DNA of 61,908 nucleotides, taken from assembly GCF_025060375.1 (NCBI RefSeq), contig NZ_JANXCG010000020.1, positions 1-61,908 of the forward strand, given 5' to 3'. The stretch comes from Meiothermus sp. (GTDB taxonomy: Bacteria; Deinococcota; Deinococci; Deinococcales; Thermaceae). The notes beneath the pieces are model-generated. The model saw nothing but the letters and a program-made list of their open reading frames with translations, was not told the origin of the DNA and searched no databases. The stretch's first letter is position 1; the number at the start of each line of letters is the position of its first letter. Positions 1-7,444 of this stretch are shown here, piece after piece. The position numbers and the translations under genes are program-made.

Positions 1-255
1 GCTCTCGGGGTCGTAGATTTCCAGCCGCACCCGGGCGTTGGCGAAGTCCACCAGCAGCTGGGTCCCGATACGGCTCTCCTCCCTGCCGGCGGGGGTGTGG
101 TTGGTGGGTAGGGTGTCCTCCCGGTAGGTTCTGAGGTTGGCCAGGGCCGCCCCGCCCAAAGCGTTCCGGGCCCGCTCGAGCCACTGGGCGGCCTCCGGGG
201 AGACCTGGGCCAGGGCTACAGGGAGGAGCAGGGCAGCAGCAAGGGTTCGCCGCAT
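1..255 (-). CDS. Secreted protein of unknown function (N-terminal 85 codons only)
   Basis: The frame starts with ATG at 255 and is still open at the left edge of the window, so only the first 85 residues are visible. It begins with two arginines followed by an Ala/Leu-rich stretch ending in an ALA-Q site near residue 17, a typical Sec signal peptide. The mature start (ALGG, then a Leu/Arg-rich strand with alternating charged residues) faintly recalls LolA-like periplasmic beta proteins, but that is only an impression. A TATACA box at 262-267 lies six bases before the ATG, matching the leaderless promoter pattern of other genes here. It diverges from the M24 peptidase. The function cannot be assigned from this fragment. 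Confidence 0.7.
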   Translation of the reverse strand, partial: MRRTLAAALLLPVALAQVSPEAAQWLERARNALGGAALANLRTYREDTLPTNHTPAGREESRIGTQLLVDFANARVRLEIYDPES

Positions 256-370
256 ACCTCTTGTATAGCACAGCGGGGTGAGGGGGACTTTTTGTGCTTT
301 ATTTCACTATAAGTTCAGCTCGTGAAAAAAATCTGCGCAATCCCTCAGCCTAATTGGGTAAAGTCTTGCC

Positions 371-1414
371 GTGGACTTCGCCAAGCTCCTTGAAAACCTC
401 TCGGTGGACGTGCTGTACGTATCCAACCCCTACAACGTGCGCTACGTATCGGGTTTTGTGGAGGGAAAAGACGCCAAGCTGGTCATCACACCCAGTGGCC
501 CCGTCCTCATCACGGACGGGCGCTACCTGGTGGAGGCCTCAGAGCAACCCTTCCCCTACCGCATCCTCCAAAGACGAAACGAGCTGGCAAAGCTGCTTGC
601 GGAATTCTTCCACGGGCGGGTGGGTTTTGAGGCCGAGCACCTGAGCGTAGCCGCACTGGAATCGCTCAAGGAGGAGTTCCCCGGGCTCGAGTTCGTCCCC
701 ACCCGAGGGGTCTTTGAGGGGATGCGGCGACGCAAAAACCCAGAGGAACTGGAACACATCCGCAAGGCCGCCGCCCTGGCTGACCGCGGTTTCCAGCACA
801 TCCTAGGCTACCTGAGGCCCGGCGTGCGGGAAATTGAGATAGCCCTGGAGCTGGAGTTCTTCCTGCGCAGGGAGGGCTCAGAGGGTGTGGCCTTTGGCAT
901 CACGGTGGCCTCGGGCGAGCGGGGGGCCCAGCCCCACGGAGGGGCCACGCCAAAAATCATCCAGGCCGGTGAGCTGGTTACCCTCGACTTTGGCGCCGTG
1001 GTGGGCGGCTACCGCTCGGATATGACCCGCACGGTAGCGGTGGGCCAGCCTTCCGAGGAGCTGCGCGGGCTCTACCAAGCCGTACTGGAGGCCCAGCAAA
1101 GGGCCCTGGAAGCGGTCGCTCCGGGACGCAAAGGGGCCGAGCTGGACGCGTTGGCCCGCGGGCACCTAGAGCAGAAGGGGTACGGCGCACACTTCACCCA
1201 CAGCCTGGGGCATGGAGTGGGGCTTTGCATCCACGAGGGACCGAGCCTCGGCCAGACCTCTGAGGACGTCCTGGAGCCCGACCAGGTCATCACCATTGAA
1301 CCCGGGGTCTACATTCCAGGCAAAGGTGGGTGCCGGATTGAAGACCTAGTGCGGGTTACGGAAGGGGGTTTTGAGTTGCTGTCGCAAAGCCCCAAGGAGC
1401 TGATTGTGCTATGA
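371..1414 (+). CDS. M24 family Xaa-Pro peptidase (prolidase/aminopeptidase P type)
   Basis: This is a cytoplasmic metallopeptidase expected to cleave Xaa-Pro bonds. Residues 1-115 form a creatinase-like N-terminal domain and about 120-345 the pita-bread catalytic domain. The M24 metal ligands are visible: Asp in LDFGAV, Asp in SDMTRT, His in GHGVGL, Glu in TIEPGVY and Glu in CRIEDLV; HGG before them matches the substrate-binding His. At 347 residues it has normal length for the short bacterial prolidases. It starts with GTG at 371; TAAAGT at 359-364 lies exactly six bases upstream, so the mRNA is probably leaderless, and no Shine-Dalgarno is seen. It overlaps rlpA by four bases (ATGA). Prolidase versus aminopeptidase P cannot be decided by eye. 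Confidence 0.92.
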   Translation: MDFAKLLENLSVDVLYVSNPYNVRYVSGFVEGKDAKLVITPSGPVLITDGRYLVEASEQPFPYRILQRRNELAKLLAEFFHGRVGFEAEHLSVAALESLKEEFPGLEFVPTRGVFEGMRRRKNPEELEHIRKAAALADRGFQHILGYLRPGVREIEIALELEFFLRREGSEGVAFGITVASGERGAQPHGGATPKIIQAGELVTLDFGAVVGGYRSDMTRTVAVGQPSEELRGLYQAVLEAQQRALEAVAPGRKGAELDALARGHLEQKGYGAHFTHSLGHGVGLCIHEGPSLGQTSEDVLEPDQVITIEPGVYIPGKGGCRIEDLVRVTEGGFELLSQSPKELIVL

Positions 1415-2019
1415 AGCGGTGGTTTGCTCTGGCACTGCTGGGAGGGATGGGCCTGGGGCAGGGCTACGTGGTGCAGCCGGGCGACACCCTGGAGCGCATC
1501 GCCCGGCTTTTTCAGGTGCCCGTCGCCGAACTGATGCTGGCCAACGGCCTCATTGAAGACCCACTGCCCGCCGGGCTCGAGCTCACCATACCCCCTTCCG
1601 AGTGGAACCCCATGAACCTCGAGGTTCTGCCCCTTCCAGACCCCCCCCAGCCCAAGCCTCCACCCTGGGTCTTTCTGCGCCTCCCCCCTGCGCCCAAGGA
1701 ACCCCGGGCCCGCAGCGTGCAGGAAGGGCTGGCTTCGTGGTACGGCGGGCGCTTTCACGGTCGGCGCACAGCAAGCGGGGAGCGCTTCGACAAGTTCCAG
1801 CTAACCGCTGCCCACCGCAACCTGCCCTTTGGCACGTGGGTGCGGGTGGTCAACCCACGCAGCGGCCGCAGCGTTGTGGTTCGCATCAACGACCGGGGCC
1901 CCCACACGAGGGGCCGGATTATTGACCTCTCCTATGGGGCGGCCCTGCGGCTTGGCATGGAGCGGCAGGGAATTCTTTGGGTCAGGCTGGAGATACTGGA
2001 CCGCCGGCCTCAACCCTAG
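1411..2019 (+). CDS. rlpA: RlpA-like septal ring lytic transglycosylase with N-terminal LysM
   Basis: This is an exported cell-wall protein. Residues 1-17 form a signal peptide; a LysM peptidoglycan-binding repeat follows at about 18-62 (YVVQPGDTLERIA start), then a Pro-rich linker at 62-100, then the RlpA double-psi beta-barrel at about 105-197. The barrel shows the family signature: GLASWYGGRFHGRRTASGE, AHRNLPFGTWVRV and INDRGPHTRGRIIDLS, including the catalytic Asp of NDRG. RlpA enzymes cleave glycan strands, usually ones lacking stem peptides, near the septum. There is no SPOR domain; LysM takes the targeting role. The ATG overlaps the stop of the M24 peptidase, so the pair is translationally coupled, and nfo follows after seven bases. 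Confidence 0.9.
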   Translation: MKRWFALALLGGMGLGQGYVVQPGDTLERIARLFQVPVAELMLANGLIEDPLPAGLELTIPPSEWNPMNLEVLPLPDPPQPKPPPWVFLRLPPAPKEPRARSVQEGLASWYGGRFHGRRTASGERFDKFQLTAAHRNLPFGTWVRVVNPRSGRSVVVRINDRGPHTRGRIIDLSYGAALRLGMERQGILWVRLEILDRRPQP

Positions 2020-2026
2020 GGGAGCT

Positions 2027-2833
2027 ATGAAGTACGGCCTTCACCTATCCATCGCAGGCAAGCGGGGCATCGCGGGGGCCGCTGAGGAGGCAGAGCTGCT
2101 GGGCCTAAGCGCGCTCCAGATCTTCGCCAAAAGCCCAAGGAGCTGGAAAACCCGCCCTCTCAGACCCGGCGAGGTAGAGGGCTTCCGGGCCCGTCAGGAA
2201 AACCTGGGGGGGCTGCCTACGGTCATCCACGCCTCCTACCTGGTGAACCTGGCCGCGGAGGGTGAGCTGGGGGAAAGAAGCGTCTTTAGCCTGGCCGACG
2301 ACCTGGCCAAGGCCCAGGCCCTGGGGGCCTCCTACGTGGTGGTGCACCCCGGTTCGGGTGAGCTCACAAGGGCCAGATCAAACGCGCTGAGGGCGCTATC
2401 CTTCGCTGGGCTCGAGCCGCACCGACGAGGTCCTAGGCTGCTCATTGAGAACACCGCCGGCGGGGGCGAGAAGCTGGGGGCGCTGATGGAGGAGCTGGCC
2501 GAACTGGTGGCGGACACCCCCTTTGGGGTCTGCTTGGACACTTGCCATGCCTTCGCCGCTGGTTACGACCCTCTACGTGCCCTGGATGAGCTGGAGAGGT
2601 ACGTGGGGCTGGAGCGGCTTGGCGTGGTCCACCTCAACGACTCCGTAGGGGATAGGGGTAGCCACGTGGACCACCACGCCAACCTTCTGGAGGGGAAAAT
2701 GGGGTCAAAGCTCAAGGAGGTGTTCCTCGAGCCGCGGCTAAGGGAAAAAATCTTTATCCTGGAAACCCCCCGCAGCCCCCAAGAGGACGCCCACAACCTC
2801 CGGGTACTTCGAGGGTGGCTGCGGGGCGAATAG
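2027..2833 (+). CDS. nfo: Endonuclease IV (AP endonuclease)
   Basis: This is a zinc-dependent apurinic/apyrimidinic endonuclease of base excision repair, 268 residues, normal for the family. The start is the ATG at 2027, preceded by GGGGAG and fitting the family N-terminus (YGLHLSIAG); an in-frame extension upstream lies inside rlpA and has no homology-like content. The TIM-barrel metal sites are intact: His in VIHASYL, His in VVHPGSG, Glu in LIENTAGGGEK, Asp and His in CLDTCHAF, His in VHLNDS, Asp and His in HVDHHANLLEG, and Glu in FILETP near the C-terminus. It is the last gene of the peptidase-rlpA-nfo run and converges on potD, with ten bases between the stops. Confidence 0.95.
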   Translation: MKYGLHLSIAGKRGIAGAAEEAELLGLSALQIFAKSPRSWKTRPLRPGEVEGFRARQENLGGLPTVIHASYLVNLAAEGELGERSVFSLADDLAKAQALGASYVVVHPGSGELTRARSNALRALSFAGLEPHRRGPRLLIENTAGGGEKLGALMEELAELVADTPFGVCLDTCHAFAAGYDPLRALDELERYVGLERLGVVHLNDSVGDRGSHVDHHANLLEGKMGSKLKEVFLEPRLREKIFILETPRSPQEDAHNLRVLRGWLRGE

Positions 2834-2843
2834 GAAAGCACGC

Positions 2844-3866
2844 TCAGCGCGATTTCACCTCAGCCCAAACCCGGTTAAAGGCCTCCGCTCCCTCCCCTAG
2901 GTCGGCCAGGAGTTCCAGGCGCTGACGGATTTCCGGAGAGGGATAGATGAGGGGGTTGTCCTTCTGCTCAATCTTGTCCATGGCCGCCGCTACTGGAGTA
3001 GCGTAGCCGATGGAATTGGAGATCCGAGCGGCAATTTCAGGTTCCAGCAGGAAGTTGATGAACCTGTAGGCCAGCTCGTGGTTGGGGCTCTTCTTGAGGA
3101 CCACCAGGCAGTCGGCCCAGAGGGTGGCGCCCTCCTTCGGGATCACGTACTTCAGCTGCGGGTTTTCCTCCTGAGCGGCCAGGATGTCGCCCGAGTAGGC
3201 CGGCCCTACCGCGATGTCCCCCCCAATCAGACGGTCGCGGATGCTGGTACCTCCAGCAAAGCCCTGGGAGCGCCGCTTGGCCTCGAGCAAAAGGGCCTGA
3301 GCCTCTGCCAGCTTGGCAGGGTCGGTGGTGTTGACCGATTGGCCCCTGTATTTGAGGGCTGCGCCCACCATCTCCCGCATCTCATCCAAAAGCAGGAAGC
3401 TCCCCACCTGCTGTTGTGGGTCGAAGATGACCGCCCAACTTTCCACCGGCCCCTTTACCAAGTCTTCGCGGTAGGCAAGCCCAGTAGTACCCCACTGGTA
3501 GGCTACGCTGTAACGGGCCCCAGGGTCGTAGGCGGGGTCGGCAAACTGGGGGTCGAGGTTAGCCAGGTTGGGAATCTTGGACTTGTCCAGCTCCTGCAGG
3601 GTTCCTGCCCGGGCTAGGGCACCCACGGTGTAGTCAGGGGTGATCAGCACGTCGTACTCGCTGTCCCCTCCGGCTTGCAGCTTGGAGAGCATAGCCTCAG
3701 GGGAGTCGTAGGTGTCCTCCACCACCCGTACCCCCTCTCGCTTCTCAAACTCCTGGAGCACCTCCTTGGGCATGTAGTCCGACCAGTTCAGCAAGCGCAG
3801 CTCCTTTTTCTCCTGTCCGCAGCCTGCCAGGAAAACCACCAACAAAGGCCACCAGAATCCTCTCAC
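2844..3866 (-). CDS. potD: Spermidine/putrescine ABC transporter substrate-binding lipoprotein
   Basis: This is the extracytoplasmic binding component of the polyamine importer encoded by the operon. The N-terminus is a lipoprotein signal with lipobox LAGC at residues 12-15. The mature part begins with the PotD-like RLLNWSDYMP motif, followed by EFEKREGVRV, DTYDSPEAMLSKL, YDVLITPDY and, near the C-terminus, ANSIGYATP-like and ALIYP-like stretches (here SNSIGYATP and NPLIYPS) typical of PotD/PotF. It has 340 residues. It is the last gene of a four-gene minus-strand operon potA-B-C-D, ten bases after potC. Whether it prefers spermidine or putrescine cannot be read from the sequence. Confidence 0.93.
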   Translation of the reverse strand: MRGFWWPLLVVFLAGCGQEKKELRLLNWSDYMPKEVLQEFEKREGVRVVEDTYDSPEAMLSKLQAGGDSEYDVLITPDYTVGALARAGTLQELDKSKIPNLANLDPQFADPAYDPGARYSVAYQWGTTGLAYREDLVKGPVESWAVIFDPQQQVGSFLLLDEMREMVGAALKYRGQSVNTTDPAKLAEAQALLLEAKRRSQGFAGGTSIRDRLIGGDIAVGPAYSGDILAAQEENPQLKYVIPKEGATLWADCLVVLKKSPNHELAYRFINFLLEPEIAARISNSIGYATPVAAAMDKIEQKDNPLIYPSPEIRQRLELLADLGEGAEAFNRVWAEVKSR

Positions 3867-3876
3867 GTCCGCCTCC

Positions 3877-4653
3877 TTACCGCTTTTTCCAAAAGAGCAC
3901 GCCCAGCAAGATGACCAAAATCGTAGCCCCGACCATCAGGGTAGAAAGGGCATGTATCTCCGGCCGGATGCCCAGTTTAACCGAGGAGTAGATGTACAGG
4001 GGCAAGGTGGTTGAACCCGAACCGGCAGTGAAAAAGGTGATTACGAAGTCATCCAGCGAAAGGCTGAAGGCCAGAAGCGCCCCTGCCACAACCCCGGGCA
4101 TGATAAGGGGTAGCGTCACCTCGCGAAAGGTCTGCCAGGAAGTAGCCCCCAGGTCCTTGGCCGCCTCCTCCAGGGTCGGGTCCAGGAGGACCAGCCGGGC
4201 CCGCACCACTAGGGTTACATAGGCAATCTGGAAGCTGATGTGAGCCAAAATTATGGTGAAAAGGGAAAGCCTGGGCCAGCCAATAGCGTCCCGCACCACA
4301 TCAAAAAGGAGCAGCAGGGAAATACCCATCACCACATCAGGAACCACCACCGGCACGTAGAGCAAGTACCGAAGGGCACTCTTCAAGCGAAACTCGTAGC
4401 GCACCAGCCCCACCGCCAGCAGGGTGCCCAGCAGGGTGGAAACCGCTGTCGAAACCACCGCCACAATCAGGGTGTTGGTCAGGTACTCCAGGATGCGCTC
4501 GTTGCTGAAAAGCCGCGCGTACCACTCCAGGGTAAACCCGGTAAACCGCACCCCGAAGCGGCTTTGGTTGAAGGAGAGGGCCACGATGACCAGAATGGGC
4601 AGGTACAAAAAAGCAAAGACCAGCCCGGCGTGAAGGGATAGCAACCGCTTCAT
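3877..4653 (-). CDS. potC: Spermidine/putrescine ABC transporter permease PotC
   Basis: This is an inner-membrane permease of the polyamine importer, 258 residues with about six predicted membrane helices. The N-terminal helix (AGLVFAFLYLPILVIVALSF) carries the PotC-like FLYLP and SFN. The cytoplasmic coupling loop has the EAA consensus EEAAKDLGATSWQTFREVTLPLI, and LSLDDFVITFFTAGSG follows, a signature of PotC/PotI proteins. The start overlaps the potB stop by four bases (ATGA), so the two permeases are translationally coupled and probably form a heterodimer. Confidence 0.94.
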   Translation of the reverse strand: MKRLLSLHAGLVFAFLYLPILVIVALSFNQSRFGVRFTGFTLEWYARLFSNERILEYLTNTLIVAVVSTAVSTLLGTLLAVGLVRYEFRLKSALRYLLYVPVVVPDVVMGISLLLLFDVVRDAIGWPRLSLFTIILAHISFQIAYVTLVVRARLVLLDPTLEEAAKDLGATSWQTFREVTLPLIMPGVVAGALLAFSLSLDDFVITFFTAGSGSTTLPLYIYSSVKLGIRPEIHALSTLMVGATILVILLGVLFWKKR

Positions 4654-5513
4654 ACCAACCGGTCCAGACCCCTCTCACCCTGGGTGCGGGCGTACAGCCA
4701 AAGGCCTAAAAGAACCATGGCCATCAGGACCATGCTCGCGGCGCTGCCAAAGGCCCAGTTCTGTGCTGAGCCGAACTGGAGCTGGATCAGGTTGCCCACC
4801 AACGTAACCTTCCCCCCACCCAGGAGATCAGCAATCACAAAGGTACCCACCGCCGGAATGAAGACCAGGAGAAAGCCGGCCAAAAGCCCCGGCAGAGTCT
4901 GGGGAAAGATTGCCTCAAAAAAGGCCCGAACAGGCCTAGCCCCCAGGTCGTAGGCGGCCTCGAGCAGGCTCCAGTCAATCCGCTCCACGGCGGCGTAAAG
5001 GGGCAGCACAAAAAAGGGCAGGTACGTGTAAACCGTGGCCACATACACCGCCAGGGTAGAGGGCAAAAACTCCCCCGGGGGCAGGCCAAATGCGGTTATA
5101 AGAGCGTTCAGTAGGCCCTCTTTCTGGAACACCACAATCCAGGCATAGACCCTGATCAGAAAGTTGGTGAAAAAAGGGATGACCACCAGGAGCAGAAGCA
5201 CCTCTTTGTAGCGGCTTTGAGCGATGTAAAAGGCCAGCGGGTAGCCCAGCAGCATCACCAGAAGGGTAGACCAAAAACCAATCCAAAGGCTCCGGCCGAT
5301 GATCTCCAAAAACAGGGGGTCAGAGAAGAAGCGCACGTAGTTGTGCAACCCGAAAGGAGGCACCGGCTGGCCAAGGCTACCCCGGCTCATCAGCGAAACC
5401 ACCAGGACGATAAGGGTGGGCACGAGAACAAAGAGCACCAGCCAGAATGCCCCTGGCCCCACCGTCAGAAGCACCCGGCGCAAGCGCTGAGCAGGGGTTG
5501 CAGCCTCACGCAT
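4650..5513 (-). CDS. potB: Spermidine/putrescine ABC transporter permease PotB
   Basis: This is the second membrane subunit of the polyamine importer, 287 residues with about six helices. The N-terminal cytoplasmic segment (residues 1-15) precedes a long hydrophobic helix. The EAA loop reads EAAYDLGARPVRAFFEAIFPQTLPG, and the PotB-typical IRVYAWIVVFQKEGLLN and LLGGGKVTLVGNLI blocks are present. Its start lies eight bases inside the end of potA, and its stop overlaps the potC start, giving uninterrupted coupling through the operon. Confidence 0.94.
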   Translation of the reverse strand: MREAATPAQRLRRVLLTVGPGAFWLVLFVLVPTLIVLVVSLMSRGSLGQPVPPFGLHNYVRFFSDPLFLEIIGRSLWIGFWSTLLVMLLGYPLAFYIAQSRYKEVLLLLVVIPFFTNFLIRVYAWIVVFQKEGLLNALITAFGLPPGEFLPSTLAVYVATVYTYLPFFVLPLYAAVERIDWSLLEAAYDLGARPVRAFFEAIFPQTLPGLLAGFLLVFIPAVGTFVIADLLGGGKVTLVGNLIQLQFGSAQNWAFGSAASMVLMAMVLLGLWLYARTQGERGLDRLV

Positions 5514-6624
5514 CGGCCTCCTCCTGAATGACCACCAGCTTCTCTGGGGTCAGGGCCACCCATATCTCCTCGTCGTAGTCGAACTCCTCATGGCCTGGCT
5601 CCTGGATGTCGTGGTTCAGGGTCTCGCACATCAAGCGCTGCCCATCGGCCAGCAAGATGTAGAGGTTCTCTGAGCCGGTGTAGATGATGTCGTCTACCTT
5701 GGCCCTGAACACATTGGGCAGGTTGGGCCGCTCGCGGAAAAGGCGTATCTTCTCCGGCCGGATCGAAAGCAGCACCTCCTGACCCGGAACCAGCGCATCG
5801 TCTTCATCCAAAACGAATTCCCCCAAGGGCGTGCGCACCCTACGGGGTTCCAAGACCTTGGCTGGAATCAGGTTGGAGTCGCCGATAAAGCGGGCCACAA
5901 AGGCGGTCTTGGGCAGCTCGTAGATCTCCTCGGTAGGCCCAAGCTGCTCAATCCGGCCCTTGTTCATCACCGCAATCCGGTCCGACATGACCAGCGCCTC
6001 CTCCTGGTCGTGGGTCACGAAGATAAAGGTGATCCCCAGCTGTTCCTGAAGGTTCATTAGGTCAACCCTGAGCTCCTGGCGTAGCTTCAAATCGAGAGCC
6101 GAGAGCGGCTCATCCAAAAGCAACACCTCGGGCTCGTTGACCAAAGCGCGGGCCAGGGCCACCCGCTGGCGCTGGCCACCCGACATCTGGTCAGGGCGGC
6201 GCTTTTCAAAACCGGAAAGGTTAACGAGTTCCAAGGCCCACGCCACCCGCCGAGCAATCTCCTCCTTGGGCATCCGCTTCATGCGCAACCCAAAGGCAAT
6301 GTTCTGCTCAACGTTCATGTGAGGAAAGAGGGCATAACTCTGGAAAACCGTATTGACCGGGCGCAGGTAGGGGGGCACCCCGGTCATGTCCCTGCCCCCA
6401 ATCAGAATGCGGCCCTCATCAGGGGTATCGAAGCCCGCTATCATGCGCAGCAAGGTGGTTTTGCCGCACCCTGAGGGCCCTAAGAGGCTGAAAAACTCCC
6501 CATCGCGCACCTCGAGGCTCACATTGTCCACCGCCCGCACATCTCCAAAGCGCTTGGTAACCCCCTCGAGCCGCACCGCAACGCTGTCCCCCAGCTTCCG
6601 CTCCCGCCTTCCGCGAAACAGCAT
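5506..6624 (-). CDS. potA: Spermidine/putrescine ABC transporter ATP-binding protein PotA
   Basis: This is the ATPase of the polyamine importer. Walker A is GPSGCGKTT, the Q-loop sits in VFQSYALFPHM, the signature is MSGGQRQRVALARAL, Walker B is VLLLDEPLSALD, and the switch His is in VTHDQEEAL. A TOBE-type C-terminal domain occupies about the last 110 residues. I chose ATG at 6624 (372 residues) because a promoter (-35 at 6661-6666, -10 at 6638-6643) lies just upstream, so a longer in-frame start at 6684 would precede the transcript. A GTG at 6576 with GGGGGA ahead of it is an alternative. First gene of potA-B-C-D. Confidence 0.93.
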   Translation of the reverse strand: MLFRGRRERKLGDSVAVRLEGVTKRFGDVRAVDNVSLEVRDGEFFSLLGPSGCGKTTLLRMIAGFDTPDEGRILIGGRDMTGVPPYLRPVNTVFQSYALFPHMNVEQNIAFGLRMKRMPKEEIARRVAWALELVNLSGFEKRRPDQMSGGQRQRVALARALVNEPEVLLLDEPLSALDLKLRQELRVDLMNLQEQLGITFIFVTHDQEEALVMSDRIAVMNKGRIEQLGPTEEIYELPKTAFVARFIGDSNLIPAKVLEPRRVRTPLGEFVLDEDDALVPGQEVLLSIRPEKIRLFRERPNLPNVFRAKVDDIIYTGSENLYILLADGQRLMCETLNHDIQEPGHEEFDYDEEIWVALTPEKLVVIQEEADA

Positions 6625-6637
6625 CTCCACAGGGCAA

Positions 6638-6666
6638 AGTCTACGGGCTACCGCCACTGGCGGCAA
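6638..6666 (-). promoter_or_regulatory. Promoter of the potABCD operon
   Basis: Read on the minus strand, TTGCCG (6666-6661) and TAGACT (6643-6638) are separated by 17 bases. The -10 ends 13 bases before the chosen potA ATG, giving a leader of about six bases. It diverges from the tRNA-Leu promoter. Confidence 0.6.
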
Positions 6667-6698
6667 CTTCTGCCCAAAGCCCAACCTTCCAACCCCAC

Positions 6699-6727
6699 TT
6701 GACGGGAAGGGGTGCTTTGGCTAGTAT
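6699..6727 (+). promoter_or_regulatory. Promoter of tRNA-Leu
   Basis: TTGACG at 6699-6704 and TAGTAT at 6722-6727 are separated by exactly 17 bases. The -10 ends 15 bases before the mature 5' end of the tRNA. It is one of the strongest sigma-70-type matches in the window. Confidence 0.75.
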
Positions 6728-6742
6728 TTGCCTTGGCCCTGA

Positions 6743-6829
6743 GCCGGGATGGCGGAATTGGTAGACGCGCATGATTCAGGGTCATGTGCCCGCAAGGGCG
6801 TGCAGGTTCAAGTCCTGTTCCCGGCACCA
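6743..6829 (+). tRNA. tRNA-Leu (anticodon CAG), CCA encoded
   Basis: The 87-nt gene folds as a class II tRNA. The acceptor stem is GCCGGGA with TCCCGGC, the anticodon stem CATGA/TCATG has loop TTCAGGG (anticodon CAG at 6777-6779), the long variable arm is formed by GCCC/GGGC, and the T-loop is TTCAAGT. The discriminator A and the encoded CCA end at 6829. It reads CUG, a very frequent codon in this GC-rich genome. It is a monocistronic unit between its own promoter and an intrinsic terminator. Confidence 0.97.
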
Positions 6830-6834
6830 AGCCA

Positions 6835-6859
6835 CCCCCCGCAAGGGGGGTTTTCTTTT
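6835..6859 (+). terminator. Intrinsic terminator after tRNA-Leu
   Basis: A perfect C6/G6 stem (6835-6840 with 6845-6850) closes a GCAA tetraloop and is followed by TTTTCTTTT. It isolates the tRNA from the rimP promoter just downstream. Confidence 0.85.
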
Positions 6860-6870
6860 CGGGGTGTGTC

Positions 6871-6899
6871 TTTACCCTCTCACCAAAGGGTGGTAGACT
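6871..6899 (+). promoter_or_regulatory. Promoter of the rimP-nusA-infB operon
   Basis: TTTACC at 6871-6876 and TAGACT at 6894-6899 are spaced by 17 bases. Transcription would start near 6906, giving a leader of about 75 nt that contains a strong hairpin. Confidence 0.6.
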
Positions 6900-6927
6900 G
6901 AAACCCGACAGGGCTCCCGGGACACCA

Positions 6928-6954
6928 GGGGGGTGGGTCGCAAACCCACCCCCC
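6928..6954 (+). promoter_or_regulatory. Stable leader hairpin in the rimP mRNA
   Basis: An 11-bp perfect stem (6928-6938 with 6944-6954, GGGGGGTGGGT and its complement) closes a CGCAA loop within the 5' leader of rimP, about 15 bases before the GAGGAGGTGAGG ribosome-binding region. No T-run follows, so it is unlikely to be a terminator itself. A role in mRNA stability or autoregulation is a guess. Confidence 0.55.
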
Positions 6955-6979
6955 TCGCTTGGGAACGAGGAGGTGAGGC

Positions 6980-7435
6980 GTGGAGCAGGACTACTCCCTC
7001 GAGCAAATTGTGGCGGAGGCGCTCCACCCGCTGGGCTACGAGGTGCTGGAAGTGGGGCTTAGGCCCTCGGGGCGTTCGCGGGTGCTTCTGGTAAAAATTG
7101 AGCGCCGGGACGAGGCCCCCATCACAGTAGCCGACCTCGAGCGGGCCAGCCAAAGCCTCTCGAGCCACCTGGACCGGTACGACCCCATTGCGGGTAGATA
7201 CCTCCTGCAGGTCGAGTCGCCCGGCCCCCAACGCCCCCTGCTCACCGCCCGCCACTTCGAGCGCTTTGCAGGGCTCAAGGTCCGGGTGCGCAGCCCCGAG
7301 GGCAGCTTTACCGCCCGGGTCGTAGGGGTGCAGGAGGACCAGGTGGAGTTTGAGCTGGACAACCGGGAGACCCGCCGGCTGAAGGTCGGCAGCTTCAAGG
7401 CCAACCTGGCCGAGTGGCCCGAACAACCCAGATAA
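6980..7435 (+). CDS. rimP: Ribosome maturation factor RimP
   Basis: This 151-residue protein is the 30S maturation factor that acts before S12/S13 assembly. The two-domain RimP layout is seen: an alpha/beta N-terminal domain (EQIVAEALHPLGYEVLEVGL, then ERASQSLSSHLD and a YLLQVESPGPQRPL block that matches the family LEVSSPGxxRPL) and an Sm-like C-terminal barrel (FTARVVGVQEDQVEFEL). The GTG start follows a strong GAGGAGGTGAGG. It is the first gene of the classic rimP-nusA-ylxR-infB operon, nine bases before nusA. Confidence 0.93.
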   Translation: MEQDYSLEQIVAEALHPLGYEVLEVGLRPSGRSRVLLVKIERRDEAPITVADLERASQSLSSHLDRYDPIAGRYLLQVESPGPQRPLLTARHFERFAGLKVRVRSPEGSFTARVVGVQEDQVEFELDNRETRRLKVGSFKANLAEWPEQPR

Positions 7436-7444
7436 GGAGGAAAC

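Noticed and set aside
6625-6684. A longer PotA starting at 6684
   Set aside because: A promoter for potA lies at 6638-6666, downstream of that start, and the extra residues do not resemble the family.
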